The notes beneath the pieces were generated by a model. The model did not search any database. It was not told the origin of the DNA and saw nothing but the letters and a program-made list of their open reading frames with translations. From positions 186,001 to 250,000 of the forward strand of contig JAFKAC010000017.1 of the NCBI GenBank assembly GCA_025766275.1: 64,000 nt of DNA. The letters run 5' to 3'. The translations under genes were made by a program, and so were the position numbers. Origin of the DNA: Lactarius indigo (Eukaryota > Basidiomycota > Agaricomycetes > Russulales > Russulaceae). Shown piece by piece: positions 9,432 to 21,104 of this stretch (positions are counted from its first letter, which is position 1; each line of letters begins with the position of its first letter).

Positions 9432-12400
9432 CTGAACGCTTGAACCCGGCGGCCTGGGCTAGAGCATTAAAACTTAGCGTGTACAATAGCAGATTCCAAT
9501 CTATGCGAATTCCAGTACTTTTCAAATCTGCTCACGCAACGGCTGAACGAAACGTTTTGGTAGACTCAGGTGCAACAGACAACTTCATAAGCGCAAACCT
9601 CCTGAAGCGACTCAAAATAGCCTGGCTACCTACCGAACGCTCCATCAAAATATGGAACGTAGATGGAACCCATAATCAAGGAGGAGAAATCACATCTTTC
9701 ACCGACCTCACTGTTAAAACCGGGGGAAAGACCCAAAACCTTCGATTCCTTATCACGGATTTAGGAAACGACGAAGTCATACTGGGGTATCCCTGGTTTA
9801 CGGCTTTTGAACCCAAGTTCCACTGGCGAGACGCCACACTCGATGAAGAATTCCAACCAGTAGTCATCACCAGTCTGCACCTGTCCGACGAAGCCATGCC
9901 TCTTGAAGCAACGATCAAGGCATTGGAGACGTATCAACTGGACGAATCAGCCTGGGAACAGCTACAAGAAGAGGACGAACCTTGTATCCGGCTGCGAAAA
10001 ACAACAACAGCGTCAGAATTAGCACAGCAAGAAGTGGCCAAAAGACCCCAGAAAACCTTCAAAGAGATGGTCCCGGAAGAATACCGGAGGCATCAGAAAG
10101 TTTTCAGTGAGGAAGCGTCCCAGCGCTTTCCCCCTTCACGCCCGTGGGACCACGCCATCGATCTAGTCCCAACCGCCCCCGAGACAATGGACTGCAAAGT
10201 ATACCCACTCACAATCCCGGAAAACGAAAAACTAACAGAATTCGTAACCGAACACCTGGAAAAGAAATACATCCAACCGTCCAAGTCCCCTTACGCATCT
10301 CCCTTCTTTTTCATCAAAAAGAAGGATGGGAAACTACGCCCGGTACAGGACTACCGCCGCCTCAACGAACTAACCGTAAAGAATCACTATCCACTCCCCC
10401 TAATCCCCGAACTTATCGACAAGATCCGAGAAGCAAGGCTTTACTCGAAGCTTGATATCCGATGGGGATACAATAATGTTTGAATCAAACAGGGGGACGA
10501 ATGGAAGGCAGCGTTCAAGACAAATCAGGGGTTATTCGAACCGCGAGTCATGTTTTTTGGCCTCACCAACTCCCCTAGCACCTTCCAAACCATGATGGAC
10601 ACCATCTTCCGGGAGTTAGTGTTGACAGGAGAAGTGATCGTCTACATGGACGATATCCTAATCGCGACCTCAGACGACCGCACCCACCACAGAATGGTAC
10701 TACACCAAGTCCTCGACCTCTGCAACAAACACGACCTATACATCAAACCGGAAAAATGCGTGTTTGAAGTCTATGAGGTGGAATACCTGGGGCTAATCAT
10801 TGGGTACGGACAACTGCGAATGGACCCAGTCAAAGTACAAGGAGTCCGAGAATGGAAGGCGCCGACATCACTCAAAGAAGTACGAGCCTTCTTAGGATTC
10901 TGCAATTTCTACCGGCGATTTATACGGGGGTTCTCTACAATTGCGAGGCCTCTCCATGACCTTACGAAGAAAGATGTTCCCTGGGAATGGACGGAAGCCA
11001 GACAAAAAGCCTTCGACACCATCAAAGAGCGAATCAGTTCGGAACCGGTCTTGCTATTCCCGAAACTAGATCAACCCTTCGAAATCAAAGTCGATGCTTC
11101 AAGTTACGCCCTAGGGGCTGTCCTAAATCAGAAGGGAGAGGATAACAAAATGCATCCGGTCGCATTCTATTCCAAATCCCTATCGGAAGCCGAACGCAAT
11201 TACGACATCTACGATAGGGAACTACTAGCGATCGTTAAAGCGTTACGCACTTGGCAAACATATCTTGTGGGATCCCCCCATCTAATAACGATACATACAG
11301 ACCACGCCAACCTGCAATACTGGAAAGAACCCAGAAAAATCAGTCGACGAGTAGCGCGAGAGTTCCAAGAACTGTCAGAGTACAACTTTATACTCAAACA
11401 TATCCCTGGTACCAAGAATACTCAAGCAGACTCCTTATCGAGAAGACCTGATTACGAGGACGGCACCAGCGACAATGATCACATCATAGTACTCCCAGAT
11501 GACGTATTTCTCAAAGTCACCCAAACGTCCATGCACGATATGGATATATGGACTCAAATTGCACAAAATATGGACGAAGCAGCACTCCTCCCGTGGATAG
11601 AACCCTACAACCTAAAGAAACACGATGGGCTGTGGTGGAAGGGTGATGCTCTCGTTGTTGTGGGAAACAACGAACTTAAACGGGGGGTAATCACCTTTTT
11701 CCACGATACTCCAAGCGCAGGACACCCAGGAATTGCAAACACTTTAGAGCTATTACGACGCGATTTCTGGTGGCCCAACATGCGCAAAGACGTGGAAGCC
11801 TACGTCAAGGGATGTGCAATATGCCAAAGCAACAAGATCAACCATCACCGACAGAAGCCCCACTTATTTCCTATCACCACCGAACCATCGGCCGAACCAT
11901 TCAAAGTGGTAGCCATGGACTTCATAGTCAAACTCCCGATATCAAAAGGGTTCGACTCGATCCTCACCGTCACAGACCACGACTGCTCAAAAGCGGCAAT
12001 ATTCATACCGTGCAACGAAGCCATAACGTCAGAAGGCGTGGCAAAACTTTATCTCCGACATGTCTATCCCCATTACGGCCTACCCCGAAGGATCATATCC
12101 GATCGGGATCCAAGATTCGCGTCTATGTTCATGCGACAACTGTGTAAAACATTGGGGATACAGCAAAACATATCATCAGCGTATCATCCGCAAACAGATG
12201 GTCAATCAGAACGGACAAACCAATGGTTAGAACAATACTTGCGACATTGGTGTAACGTGCAACAGGACAACTGGGTGGAACTTCTACCCATGGCGCAATT
12301 CGCTCACAATTCTTGGAGAAATGCCACCACCAGACACTCCCCCTTCTCCCTCATTATGGGGTGGGAACCACGAACTACGTGGACACCAAAACCATCACAT

Positions 12401-12973
12401 AGCCCCACGGTGGATCAAAGATTGGAAGAATTGCAAATACTCCGGCAACATGCGCAAGATAGTATCAAACACGCGCAGCACCTCATGGCCCAACGAGGAA
12501 AAACAGGGTTCACACCTTATCAGCAAGGGGATCAAGTATGGTTAGAAGGGACCAATCTCCATACCTTCTACCCCACAAGCAAACTAGCCCCGAAGCGGTA
12601 CGGACCCTTTAAAATTGTCAAGGTTCTATCAGACGTTTCGTACGAACTGGGACTTCCGGCATCATGGAAAATACACCCAGTATTCCACGCAAACCTTCTG
12701 ACACCATACAAGGAAACGGAGATGCATGGCGCAAACTATACCCGACCTCCACCAGACCTGATCGATGGAGAAGAGGAGTATGAAGTGGAGCAGATCAAAG
12801 ACGCCCAGGAACGAGGACAGGGGCGCAAACTCCACTACCTAGTAAAGTGGAAGGGATTCCCACCAAGCGATAACACATGGGAACCTGCAACAAACATGAC
12901 CCACGCCACAGACATCATTAAAGACTTTTACCAACGATATCCGACTGCCAAGGGGGCTGGACGAACGATATAA
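9431..12973 (+). pseudogene. Pol of element A (PR-RT-RH-IN-chromodomain), one stop
   Basis: Polyprotein for replication and integration, in the -1 frame relative to gag. In order: aspartic protease with DSGATDNF (about 9563), reverse transcriptase with YMDD (10643-10654), RNase H (VDASSYALGAV and TDHANLQYW), and integrase with an HHCC zinc finger (about 11700-11840). The integrase core shows MDF, SDRDPRF and HPQTDGQSERTNQW, followed by a GPY/F-like KRYGPFK and a chromodomain (EYEVEQI to YLVKWKGF) near the end. TGA at 10481-10483 replaces CGA of element B. TAA ends the frame at 12973, 36 nt before an in-frame ATGATG that opens a third ORF. Confidence 0.9.
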
Positions 12974-13009
12974 AGACACCCCTTTCACATCCCCACATCC
13001 CTCAGCCCA

Positions 13010-13232
13010 ATGATGACCGACACCCCAGTATCCGACACTACCCTCGTCAACATCCTCAGCAACCCCCAACTCGAAGCCGCCCTCGAACGAGGGATTGTCA
13101 CCATCAATCTCACCGACATCCCTCGTCTGTCACCACCACCGTTCCCCCAACATGTCACCATCACCACCCCTACTCCCATCGAATGAGAACCCGGGGAACT
13201 TACCCTGTCAACACCGGAGGAAGGGCAATACT
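13010..13232 (+). pseudogene. Third ORF of element A, N-terminal fragment
   Basis: In the same frame as pol, 36 nt beyond its TAA. It aligns with residues 1 to about 73 of the complete third ORF in element B. TGA at 13184-13186 stands where B has CGA. It is cut off at the edge of element B's LTR. Confidence 0.75.
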
Positions 13233-13800
13233 TGTAACGCCACTACAGGGGCGTTGAGTACGACCTGTACTAAGTCAGTCAATTGCTCGGTAGTCAAAGC
13301 TCAGCGGCTCGACTTCAGTAGGGATGATGCACAAGAGTCACAAGGACGTATGTCACTTGGACTGTAGAGGAGGGCTAAGACTCGAAGGCCTAGCGAAGAC
13401 GGGGATCGGGGAATAAGGAGACTCTGCGCGGACGAGTGTAGTATTACACAAGAAGTCTAGTCTACCGTACAAGCTAGGTATAACTAGAGTTAAATAGAAA
13501 TCGTACTGTATGGCCATCACAAACAGATGGCGCCATCGCCAAACCGAGGAAGAAAGGGGTGAACATAAAGGGAACAAAGCAGGGTCATATCGAGAATAAA
13601 GGAGAATCACGCGGGGTCGCGCGTGAGAGGAAACGAGTTGGAAACTGGCACATGTCAAGCTTTATCAGAAGAGAACGTCGATAAGCAGGGCGCGTGGTAG
13701 AAACCGGGTAATCGTAAAGTCCGCGTAGTCGTACAGGGCTCGTATGGTGTGGGAAGGGAGCAATGGTGAAGGAAGAAACGAGTCCAAGAAAATCGTAACA
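13233..13800 (-). repeat. 3' LTR of element B
   Basis: 568 bp, TGTTACG to GTTACA on the minus strand. A polypurine tract (GGGGGG, 13804-13809) lies directly upstream in the element's sense. Confidence 0.88.
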
Positions 13801-13834
13801 TTACCCCCCGTCTTGGTCTGAAGACGCCTCGACT

Positions 13835-15283
13835 TCAGGACTCCGGATCTATAAGGTCGTAGATGTCAGCATCGAGGTCGTTCTCTGGCCACGGGGAGAT
13901 GTCGAGTTGACAGTAATGCGTTTTGAGAAAGAGGAAGGGTCCGCGCTTGCCACACTTGCGACACATTTCGTACTGTGGGCACCGAATCTCGTCATGGTTG
14001 GCATCAGTGCGGAAGCACCGCCCACACCACCTCCCTTGGGTGTGGGCCGCAATTGTCGGAGGTTCGGGGACGGTAAAAGAGGTGGTGGCTTCCGTAGCCA
14101 CTGCTTGCCGTATGCGTTCATCTGCCTGATGGGTCGTGATTACTTCTTCGACCACGCCCGCACGGCGGAATATACATCGATAGGATTGATGTTCCTGGCT
14201 TTGGCAATGTCGGCAGGCAGGTCGCGGTCTGGTGGGACAATCGCGTACGATGTGGTGGGGGCTATTGCAGTGATAGCAGCGTCGGCGGTGGGGTTTGTCA
14301 GCGAGGCGAGGGAACTCTAATGGTCCTCCGCGTCGTGGGGAGAATGGGATAGCGTAACGGGAGTGGCGAAGTGGGGCTGGTAGGGCTGTCATACGCGCAT
14401 ATTCGTTGCCGATGGTAGCCAGCGCCCCAGCATACTGAAGGCGCCTCTTGGTGCTGGTCAGCATCAAGTCGACCGTGAGCCGTTCCGCTCGTAGTTTGCG
14501 TGCGTCCTCCTCCAGCTTCTCGCACTTCTCATCGAGTTCTTTGAGCACCAAGAGTCCCGTTCTCAGCCTGGTAATCTCGGCTGTAAGACGAGGTGAGTTG
14601 AGCTCTATGAGCGTTTCGTCCAGAGCACAGGTGCGGATGTCGTGAGGGTCGAAGAACTGTAGTTGTTCTGCTGTAAGGGGTGGCGCCGAGACGTTCGGCC
14701 TGAGTGACAAAAGGTAGACCCCCTCTCCGTAGTGGGGTTGTCCCGCACCCATTGTCCCCACTACCTCGGTGAATCCCTTGCGATAGTAGATGTACTTCGC
14801 TGGGTTAGATCCACCGTCTGGTAGTGGGATTTGTAATGGGTAGTATTTGGGGGTACCAGGGGCATTTGGAAAGAATGGAGCACCGGGGTCGTCTGTGTCG
14901 TTAGGAGGGGAGTTGGGTCGGTTGTAGTCAATGGGGGTGTGGACGCGAACCGGGGTGAACGGTTCTAAAGGTGGGGGCGGTGTGGATGATGGGGAAGATG
15001 GTGGCGATTGAGGTCGTGGTTCCGGTGGGGGGGTCGACTGTTGTTGAGGAGGTGGCGTCGGGGAGTATTGCCCTTCCTCCGGTGTTGATGGGGTAAGTTC
15101 CCCGGGTTCTCGTTCGATGGGGATGGGGGTGGTGATGGTGACGCGTTGGGGGGACGGTGGTGGTGACAGGCGGGGGATGTCGGTGAGGTCAATGGTGACA
15201 ATCCCTCGTTCAAGGGCGGCTTCGAGTTGGGGGTTGCTGAGGATGTTGATGAGGGTAGTGTCGGATACTGGGGTGTCGGTCAT
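13835..15283 (-). CDS. Third ORF after pol, zinc-knuckle protein of unknown function
   Basis: A 482-residue intact frame lying between pol and the 3' LTR, where some retroelements carry env. There is no signal peptide or membrane segment, so an envelope is unlikely. Residues 40-135 are Pro-rich. About 145-235 is a core with GQPHYG and LTAEITRLR that recurs in the domain fused to family-2 pol. About 234-285 is Leu/Lys/Glu-rich and probably coiled coil. Two CX2CX4HX4C knuckles follow (C336-C339-H344-C349 and C357-C360-H365-C370), then two looser Cys/His clusters (from C420 and C441). It starts at ATG 42 nt beyond, and in frame with, the pol stop. RNA or DNA binding is an inference from the knuckles. 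Confidence 0.75.
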   Translation of the reverse strand: MTDTPVSDTTLINILSNPQLEAALERGIVTIDLTDIPRLSPPPSPQRVTITTPIPIEREPGELTPSTPEEGQYSPTPPPQQQSTPPPEPRPQSPPSSPSSTPPPPLEPFTPVRVHTPIDYNRPNSPPNDTDDPGAPFFPNAPGTPKYYPLQIPLPDGGSNPAKYIYYRKGFTEVVGTMGAGQPHYGEGVYLLSLRPNVSAPPLTAEQLQFFDPHDIRTCALDETLIELNSPRLTAEITRLRTGLLVLKELDEKCEKLEEDARKLRAERLTVDLMLTSTKRRLQYAGALATIGNEYARMTALPAPLRHSRYAIPFSPRRGGPLEFPRLADKPHRRRCYHCNSPHHIVRDCPTRPRPACRHCQSQEHQSYRCIFRRAGVVEEVITTHQADERIRQAVATEATTSFTVPEPPTIAAHTQGRWCGRCFRTDANHDEIRCPQYEMCRKCGKRGPFLFLKTHYCQLDISPWPENDLDADIYDLIDPES

Positions 15284-15322
15284 CGTTGGTTTGAGGGGTG
15301 TAGGGATGTAAAAGGGGCGTCT

Positions 15323-18300
15323 TTATATTGTTCGTCCAGCCCCCTTGGCGGTCGGATATCGTTGGTAGAAGTCTTTGATGACGTCTATGGCATGGGTCAT
15401 GTTTGTCGCGGGTTCCCATGTGTTATCGCTTGGTGGGAATCCCTTCCATTTTACTAGGTAGTGGAGTTTGCGCCCCCTTCCTCGTTCCTGGGCGTCTTCG
15501 ATCTGCTCCACTTCATACTCCTCTTCTCCATCGATAAGGTCCGGTGGAGGTCGGGTATAGTTTGCGCCGTGCATCTCCGTTTCCTTGTATGGTGTCAGAA
15601 GGTTTGCGTGGAATACTGGGTGTATCTTCCATGATGCTGGAAGTTCCAATTCGTACGAGATGTCTGATAGAACCTTGACAATTTTAAAGGGTCCGTATCG
15701 CTTCGGGGCTAGTTTGCTTGTGGGGTAGAAAGTACGAAGATTGGTCCCTTCTAACCATACTTGATCCCCTTGCTGATAAGGTGTGAACCCTGTTTTTCCT
15801 CGTTGGGCCATGAGGTGCTGCGCGTGTTTGATACTATCTTGCGCATGTTGTCGGAGTATCTGCAATTCTTCCAATCTTTGATCCACCGCGGGGCTGTGTG
15901 ATGGTTTTGGTGTCCACACAGTTCGTGGTTCCCATCCCATAATGAGAGAGAAGGGGGAGTGCTTGGTGGTGGCGTTCCTCCAAGAGTTGTGAGCGAATTG
16001 CGCCATGGGTAGGAGTTCCACCCAATTGTCTTGTTGTACGTTACACCAATGTCGCAAGTATTGTTCTAACCATTGGTTTGTCCGTTCTGATTGACCATCT
16101 GTTTGTGGGTGATACGCTGATGATACGTTTTGCTGTATCCCCAACGTCTTACACAGTTGTCGCATGAACATAGACGCGAATCTTGGATCCCGGTCGGATA
16201 TGATCCTTCGGGGTAGGCTGTAATGGGGATAAACATGTCGGAGATAAAGTTTTGCCACACCTTCCGACATTATGGCTTCGTTACACGGTATGAATATTGC
16301 CGCTTTTGAGCAGTCATGGTCCGTGACCGTGAGGATTGAGTCAAACCCTTTTGATATCGGGAGTTTGACTATGAAGTCCATGGCTACTACTTCGAACGGT
16401 TCGGCCGATGGTTCGGTGGTGATAGGAAATAAGTGGGGCTTCTGTCGGTGATGGTTGATCTTGTTGCTTTGGCATGTTGCACATCCCTTGACGTAGGCTT
16501 CCACGTCTTTGCGCATGTTGGGCCACCAGAAGTCGCGTCGTAATAGCTCTAGAGTGTTTGCAATTCCTGGGTGTCCTGCGCTTGGAGTGTCGTGGAAAAA
16601 GGTGATTACCCCCCGTTTAAGTTCGTTGTTTCCCACAACAACGAGAGCATCGCCTTTCCACCACAGCCCATCGTGTTTCTTTAGGTTGTGGGGTTCTATC
16701 CACGGGAGGAGTGCTGCTTCGTCTATGTTTTGTGCAATTTGAGTCCATATATCCATGTCGTGCATGGACGTTTGGGTGACTTTGAGAAATACATCATCTG
16801 GGAGTACTATGACGTGATCATTGTCGCTAGTGCCGTCATTATAATCAGGTCTTCTCGATAAGGAGTCGGCTTGGGTATTCTTGGTACCCGGGATATGTTT
16901 GAGTATAAAGTTGTACTCCGACAGTTCTTGGAACTCCCGTGCTACTCGTCGACTGATTTTTCTGGGTTCTTTCCAGTATTGCAGGTTGGCGTGGTCTGTA
17001 TGGATCGTTATTAGATGGGGGGATCCCACGAGGTATGTTCGCCAAGTGCGTAACGCTTTGACGATCGCTAGTAGTTCCCTATCGTAGATGTCGTAATTGC
17101 GTTCGGCTTCCAATAGGGATTCGGAATAGAATGCGACCGGATGCATTTTGTCGTCTTCTCCCTTCTGATTTAGGACAGCCCCCAGGGCGTAACTTGAAGC
17201 ATCGACTTCGATTTCGAAGGGTTGGTCTAGTTTCGGGAATAGTAAGACCGGTTCCGAACTAATTCGCTCTTTGATGGTGTCGAACGCTTTTTGTCTGGCT
17301 TCCGTCCATTCCCAGGGGACGTCTTTCTTTGTGAGGTCGTGGAGGGGTCTTGCAATTGTAGAGAACCCCCGTATAAATCGCCGGTAGAAATTGCAGAATC
17401 CCAGGAAGGCTCGTACTTCTTTGAGTGATGTCGGCGCCTTCCATTCTCGGACTCCCTGTACTTTGACTGGGTCCATTCACAGTTGTCCGTACCCAATGAT
17501 TAGCCCCAGGTATTCCACCTCATGGACTTCAAACACGCATTTTTCCGGTTTGATGTATAGGTCGTGTTTGTCGCAGAGGTCGAGGACTTGGTGTAGTATC
17601 ATTCTATGGTGGGTGCGGTCGTCTGAGGTCGCGATTAGGATATCGTCCATGTAGACAATTACTTCCCCTGTCAGCACTAACTCCCGGAAGATAGTGTCCA
17701 TCATAGTTTGGAAGGTGCTAGGGGAATTAGTGAGGCCAAAGAACATGACTCGTGGTTCGAACAACCCCTGATTTGTTTTGAACGCTGCCTTCCATTCGTC
17801 CCCCTGTTTGATTCGAACGTTATTGTATCCCCATCGGATATCAAGCTTCGAATAAAGCCTTGCTTCTCGGATCTTGTCAATAAGTTCGGGGATTAGGGGG
17901 AGTGGGTAGTGGTTTTTTACGGTTAGTTCGTTGAGACGGCGGTAGTCCTGTACCGGGCGTAGTTTCCCATCCTTCTTTTTGATGAAAAAGAAGGGGGATG
18001 CATAAGGAGACTTGGACGGTTGGATGTATTTCTTTTCCAGGTGTTCGGTTACGAATTCTGTTAATTTTTCGTTTTTCGGGATTGTGAGTGGGTATACTTT
18101 GCAATCCATTGTTTCAGGGGTGGTTGGGACCAGATCAATGGCGTGGTCCCACAGGCGTGAAGGGGGGAAGCGCTGGGATGCTTCCTCACTGAAAACTTTC
18201 TGATGCCTCCGATATTCTTCCGGGACCATCTCTTCGAAGGTTTTCTGGGGTCTTTTGGCCGCTTCCTGCTGCGCTAATTCTGATGCTGTTGTTGTTTTTC

Positions 18301-18865
18301 GTAGCCGGATGCAAGGTTCGTCTTCTTCTTGTAGTTGTTCCCAGGCTGATTCGTCCAGTTGATACGTCTCCAATGCCTTAATAGTGGCTTCAAGAGGCAT
18401 GGCTTCGTCGGACAGATGCAGACTGGTGATAACCACTGGTTGGAACTCTTCATCGAGTGTGGCGTCTCGCCAGTGGAACTTGGGTTCAAAAGCCGTAAAC
18501 CAGGGATACCCCAGTATGACTTCGTCGTTTCCTAAATCCGTGATAAGGAATCGAAGGTTTTGGGTCTTTCCCCCGGTTTTAACAGTGAGGTCGGTGAAAG
18601 ATGTGATTTCTCCTCCTTGATTATGGGTTCCATCTACGTTCCATATTTTGATGGAGCGTTCGGTAGGTAGCCAGGCTATTTTGAGTCGCTTCAGGAGGTT
18701 TGCGCTTATGAAGTTGTCTGTTGCACCTGAGTCTACCAAAACGTTTCGTTCAGCCGTTGCGTGAGCAGATTTGAAAAGTACTGGAATTCGCATAGATTGG
18801 AATCTGCTATTGTACACGCTAAGTTTTAATGCTCTAGCCCAGGCCGCCGGGTTCAAGCGTTCAGA
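15323..18865 (-). pseudogene. Pol of element B (PR-RT-RH-IN-chromodomain), one stop
   Basis: Same order and motifs as in element A, including DSGATDNF, YMDD, HHCC, the integrase core and the chromodomain, and entered from gag through a -1 shift at 18865-18871. TGA at 17477-17479 (after IIGYGQL) replaces the CGA present in A. A's own pol stop is absent here, so each copy has acquired private damage. Pol ends in TAA, with the third ORF in the same frame downstream. Confidence 0.9.
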
Positions 18866-20517
18866 AAATCCTTCTTTTGTCCGAAGAGTTTATCCACCAT
18901 TAGTTCTCGTACTTCAGGGGTTTGGGCGAACAAGGCCGCTACTTGGGCGTCAGCTTGTTCCTCGTTGGAAAGGGGACGTGATGCGGTCATTGAGATGGTG
19001 GCGGTGGTTGGAGTAGGGTCGTTCATGCTTGCGGCTTTGACGGTAGTGGTTGTTTTCTGGGGACAGAATTTGGAGATGTGTCCTTGTCCTTGGCATCGGA
19101 AGCATCTTCCTTCTTTCTGAAGTAGCTTCTTTTCGTCCTCCGTCATTGCTGCTCTGGCGCGAGTTCGGCTGACGTCCATTGCATTTGGGTCCCTAGTTTT
19201 GTTGAGAGCGTTCAACCATTGGTCGCGGGAGGCTCCTCCTTTCTTGTCTGTTCTTCCTTTGGTGAGTCTGTCTTTGAGGAGGAGATACTCCGCTTGCTGG
19301 AGCGTAACCGCCGTTTTCCAATTGTCCCAGTCCACAGGGTGGTGGAACTTGATCGCGTTTATGACTAACGCATTTGGGAGGCCTTTTTGAAAAATTTCCA
19401 GGGTAGTGGCCTCGTCCTTGTTGTATCCTGCCTTATTGGCCAAGTTGGAGAATTTGGCTATATAGGTGTCGATGTCTTCTTTGTCCATTCGTAAATTTTG
19501 AATGGCGTGGCGGGCCTTTTGTTGTTGAGTAGTGTCGGTGTATGCCTGGATAAACCTTGTTTCGATAGTGTTCCATAGGTTTTCGGCGTTCATGGCTACT
19601 CCTCCCCCCAATTGGTCGGCTAGCCACTGTATTTGTTCTTCGACCCAGTCGTCTACTAATGGCCCTCGGATATACGAGAGAAGGGTCATGGCGCGTGAAT
19701 AAGGGAGGGTCAACTGTTGGACGTTCGGGTTCATCCCACGGTAGAGTGCGAAGGCGTTTAGGAAAGCCCTGCTGGTTTCTCAATCCCCGGTGAATTCTGG
19801 CGGGGGATTTCCTCCGAGTCGCCCGTTTGGTGGGGGGGGTCCTCCAGCAGCGGGACCTGCTGCTGCTCCGCCGCCTCCACCTCCAGGCGCGCCGCCTCCG
19901 CCTCCAGGCGCACCGCCTCCACCTCCAGGCGCACCGCCTCCACCTCCAGGCGCACTGCCTCCATGATGGCTTCCTGCACCTCCCGCAGCGCTTCCTCCGC
20001 CTGCCGACATACTTCCTCCCACAGGATGTCCTCCACTACTTGCAGGATTCGCTGTCGAAGATCCTGCGGTTGGTTGCGAAGAGGTGAGGGTGGTGGAGAG
20101 TTGGGTGGTGGACATGTTGGCATATGATGCGAAGTCCACAGGTCGTTGGATGGTAGGCGTAAGTGTTGGGTTGTCTAAGTCGGGTTCAGAAGATGGTTCT
20201 TCGATATCGGAATCAGCCTCGATGGCGCTGATTTGTCCTTTTCCTGGTCCTAGGCCTAGGTGTGCAGGGACGGGTTTATAGGAGTACCAGGAGTGCTTTG
20301 AATTGGAGTAGGCAACGTAGGCCCAGATGTGTTGATCTTCAATGTATTCGATTGGTTCGTATGTGAGTTTATCGGGGTCGTAGACGTAGTACCCTTCGTC
20401 GTGTGGAGTGTTCCTCCAAAGAGCGGTTCCTTTGATAGAAGGTCTTAGGTTGTCGTAAGGATGCCGCTCCAGGTACTCTTTGACGAACTGTGTTCGGCTT
20501 CAGCTGGTGAGAGCCAC
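18853..20517 (-). pseudogene. Gag of element B, two internal stops
   Basis: The capsid half is identical in protein to that of A. The frame is open from the GTG at 20517-20515. It is broken by TGA at 20500-20502 (CGA in A) and again at the stop shared with A (GGGGATTGAG, near 19780). The CCHC knuckle is intact. The same Gly-rich 21-bp repeat and overlapping heptad frame are present. Confidence 0.8.
18865..18871 (-). other. Predicted -1 frameshift heptamer, gag-pol (B)
   Basis: GGATTTT on the minus strand in the G_GAT_TTT register, as in element A. Confidence 0.65.
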
Positions 20518-20535
20518 AGTGGAGACTAGACTTAA

Positions 20536-21104
20536 TGTAACGCCACTACAGGGGTGTTTGAGTACGACCTGTACTAAGTCAGTTAATCGTTCGGTAGTCA
20601 AAGCTCGAAGGCTCGACTTCAGTAGGAATGATGTACAAGAGTCACAAGGACGCACGTCACTTGGACTGTAGAGGGAGGCTAAGACTCGAAGGTCTAGCAA
20701 AAGCGAGGGTCGAGGGACAAAGAGACTTTGCGCAGACGAGTGTAGTATTACACAAGAAGTCTAGTCTACCGTACAAGCTAGGTATGACTAGGGTTAAATA
20801 GAAATCGTACTGTATGGCCATCACAAACAGATGGCGCCATCGCCAAACTGAGGAAGAAAGGGATGGACATAAAGGGAACAAAGCAGGGTCATATCGAGAA
20901 TGAAGGGGGATCACGCGGGGTCGCGCGTGAGAGGGAACAAGTCGGAAACTGGCACATGTCAAGCTTTATCAGAAGAGAACGTCGATAAGCAAGGCGCGTG
21001 ATAGAAATCGGGTAATCGTGAAGTCCGTGTAGTCGTACAGGGCTCGTATAGTATGGGAAGGAAATAATGGCAAGGAAAGGGACGAGTCCAAGAAAATCGT
21101 AACA
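20536..21104 (-). repeat. 5' LTR of element B with promoter 11-mer
   Basis: 569 bp, nearly identical to A's 5' LTR. The 11-mer AGACTAGACTT (minus strand, 20767-20757) pairs exactly with the primer-binding site AAGTCTAGTCT at 20533-20523. Confidence 0.88.

Larger units (their letters stand above)
7779..9443 (+). pseudogene. Gag of element A, one internal stop
   Basis: Structural capsid/nucleocapsid protein of the element. The frame is open from a GTG at 7779, aligned with the ATG that opens gag in element F; no in-frame ATG occurs before 8181. The N-terminal domain (to about residue 90) resembles the family-2 gag N-terminus. A Pro/Gly-rich linker follows, including a 21-bp repeat, then a retrotransposon-gag-like capsid domain from about 8560. 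A CX2CX4HX4C knuckle (CFRCQGQGHISKFC) starts at 9192. TGA at 8514-8516 sits where family 2 has arginine (FDGDR). The same stop is in element B, so it predates their separation. Confidence 0.8.
7192..13232 (+). mobile_element. Family-1 gypsy element A, 3' end missing
   Basis: Ty3/gypsy chromovirus inserted in the 5' LTR of C. It has an intact 569-bp 5' LTR, gag, pol with chromodomain, and the first part of a third ORF. It ends abruptly at the outer edge of element B (13233). No 3' LTR in this orientation exists in the window, so no matching target duplication can be shown. Apart from its own stops it is almost identical to the inverted element B. Confidence 0.85.
13233..21104 (-). mobile_element. 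Family-1 gypsy element B, two LTRs, probably chimeric
   Basis: A minus-strand element with 5' LTR 20536-21104, gag, pol, third ORF and 3' LTR 13233-13800. The body is almost identical to element A. However, its two LTRs differ by roughly 10% over the stretch I compared, and the flanks do not match (ATACT at 13228-13232, TTCAA at 21105-21109). The left side joins A's third ORF and the right side joins C's gag. The simplest reading is recombination between two like-oriented copies, one in A and one in C. Confidence 0.85.

Noticed and set aside
13835..15283. Third ORF as an envelope gene
   Set aside because: It has no signal peptide, no transmembrane segment and no fusion-like region. Zinc knuckles point to nucleic-acid binding instead.
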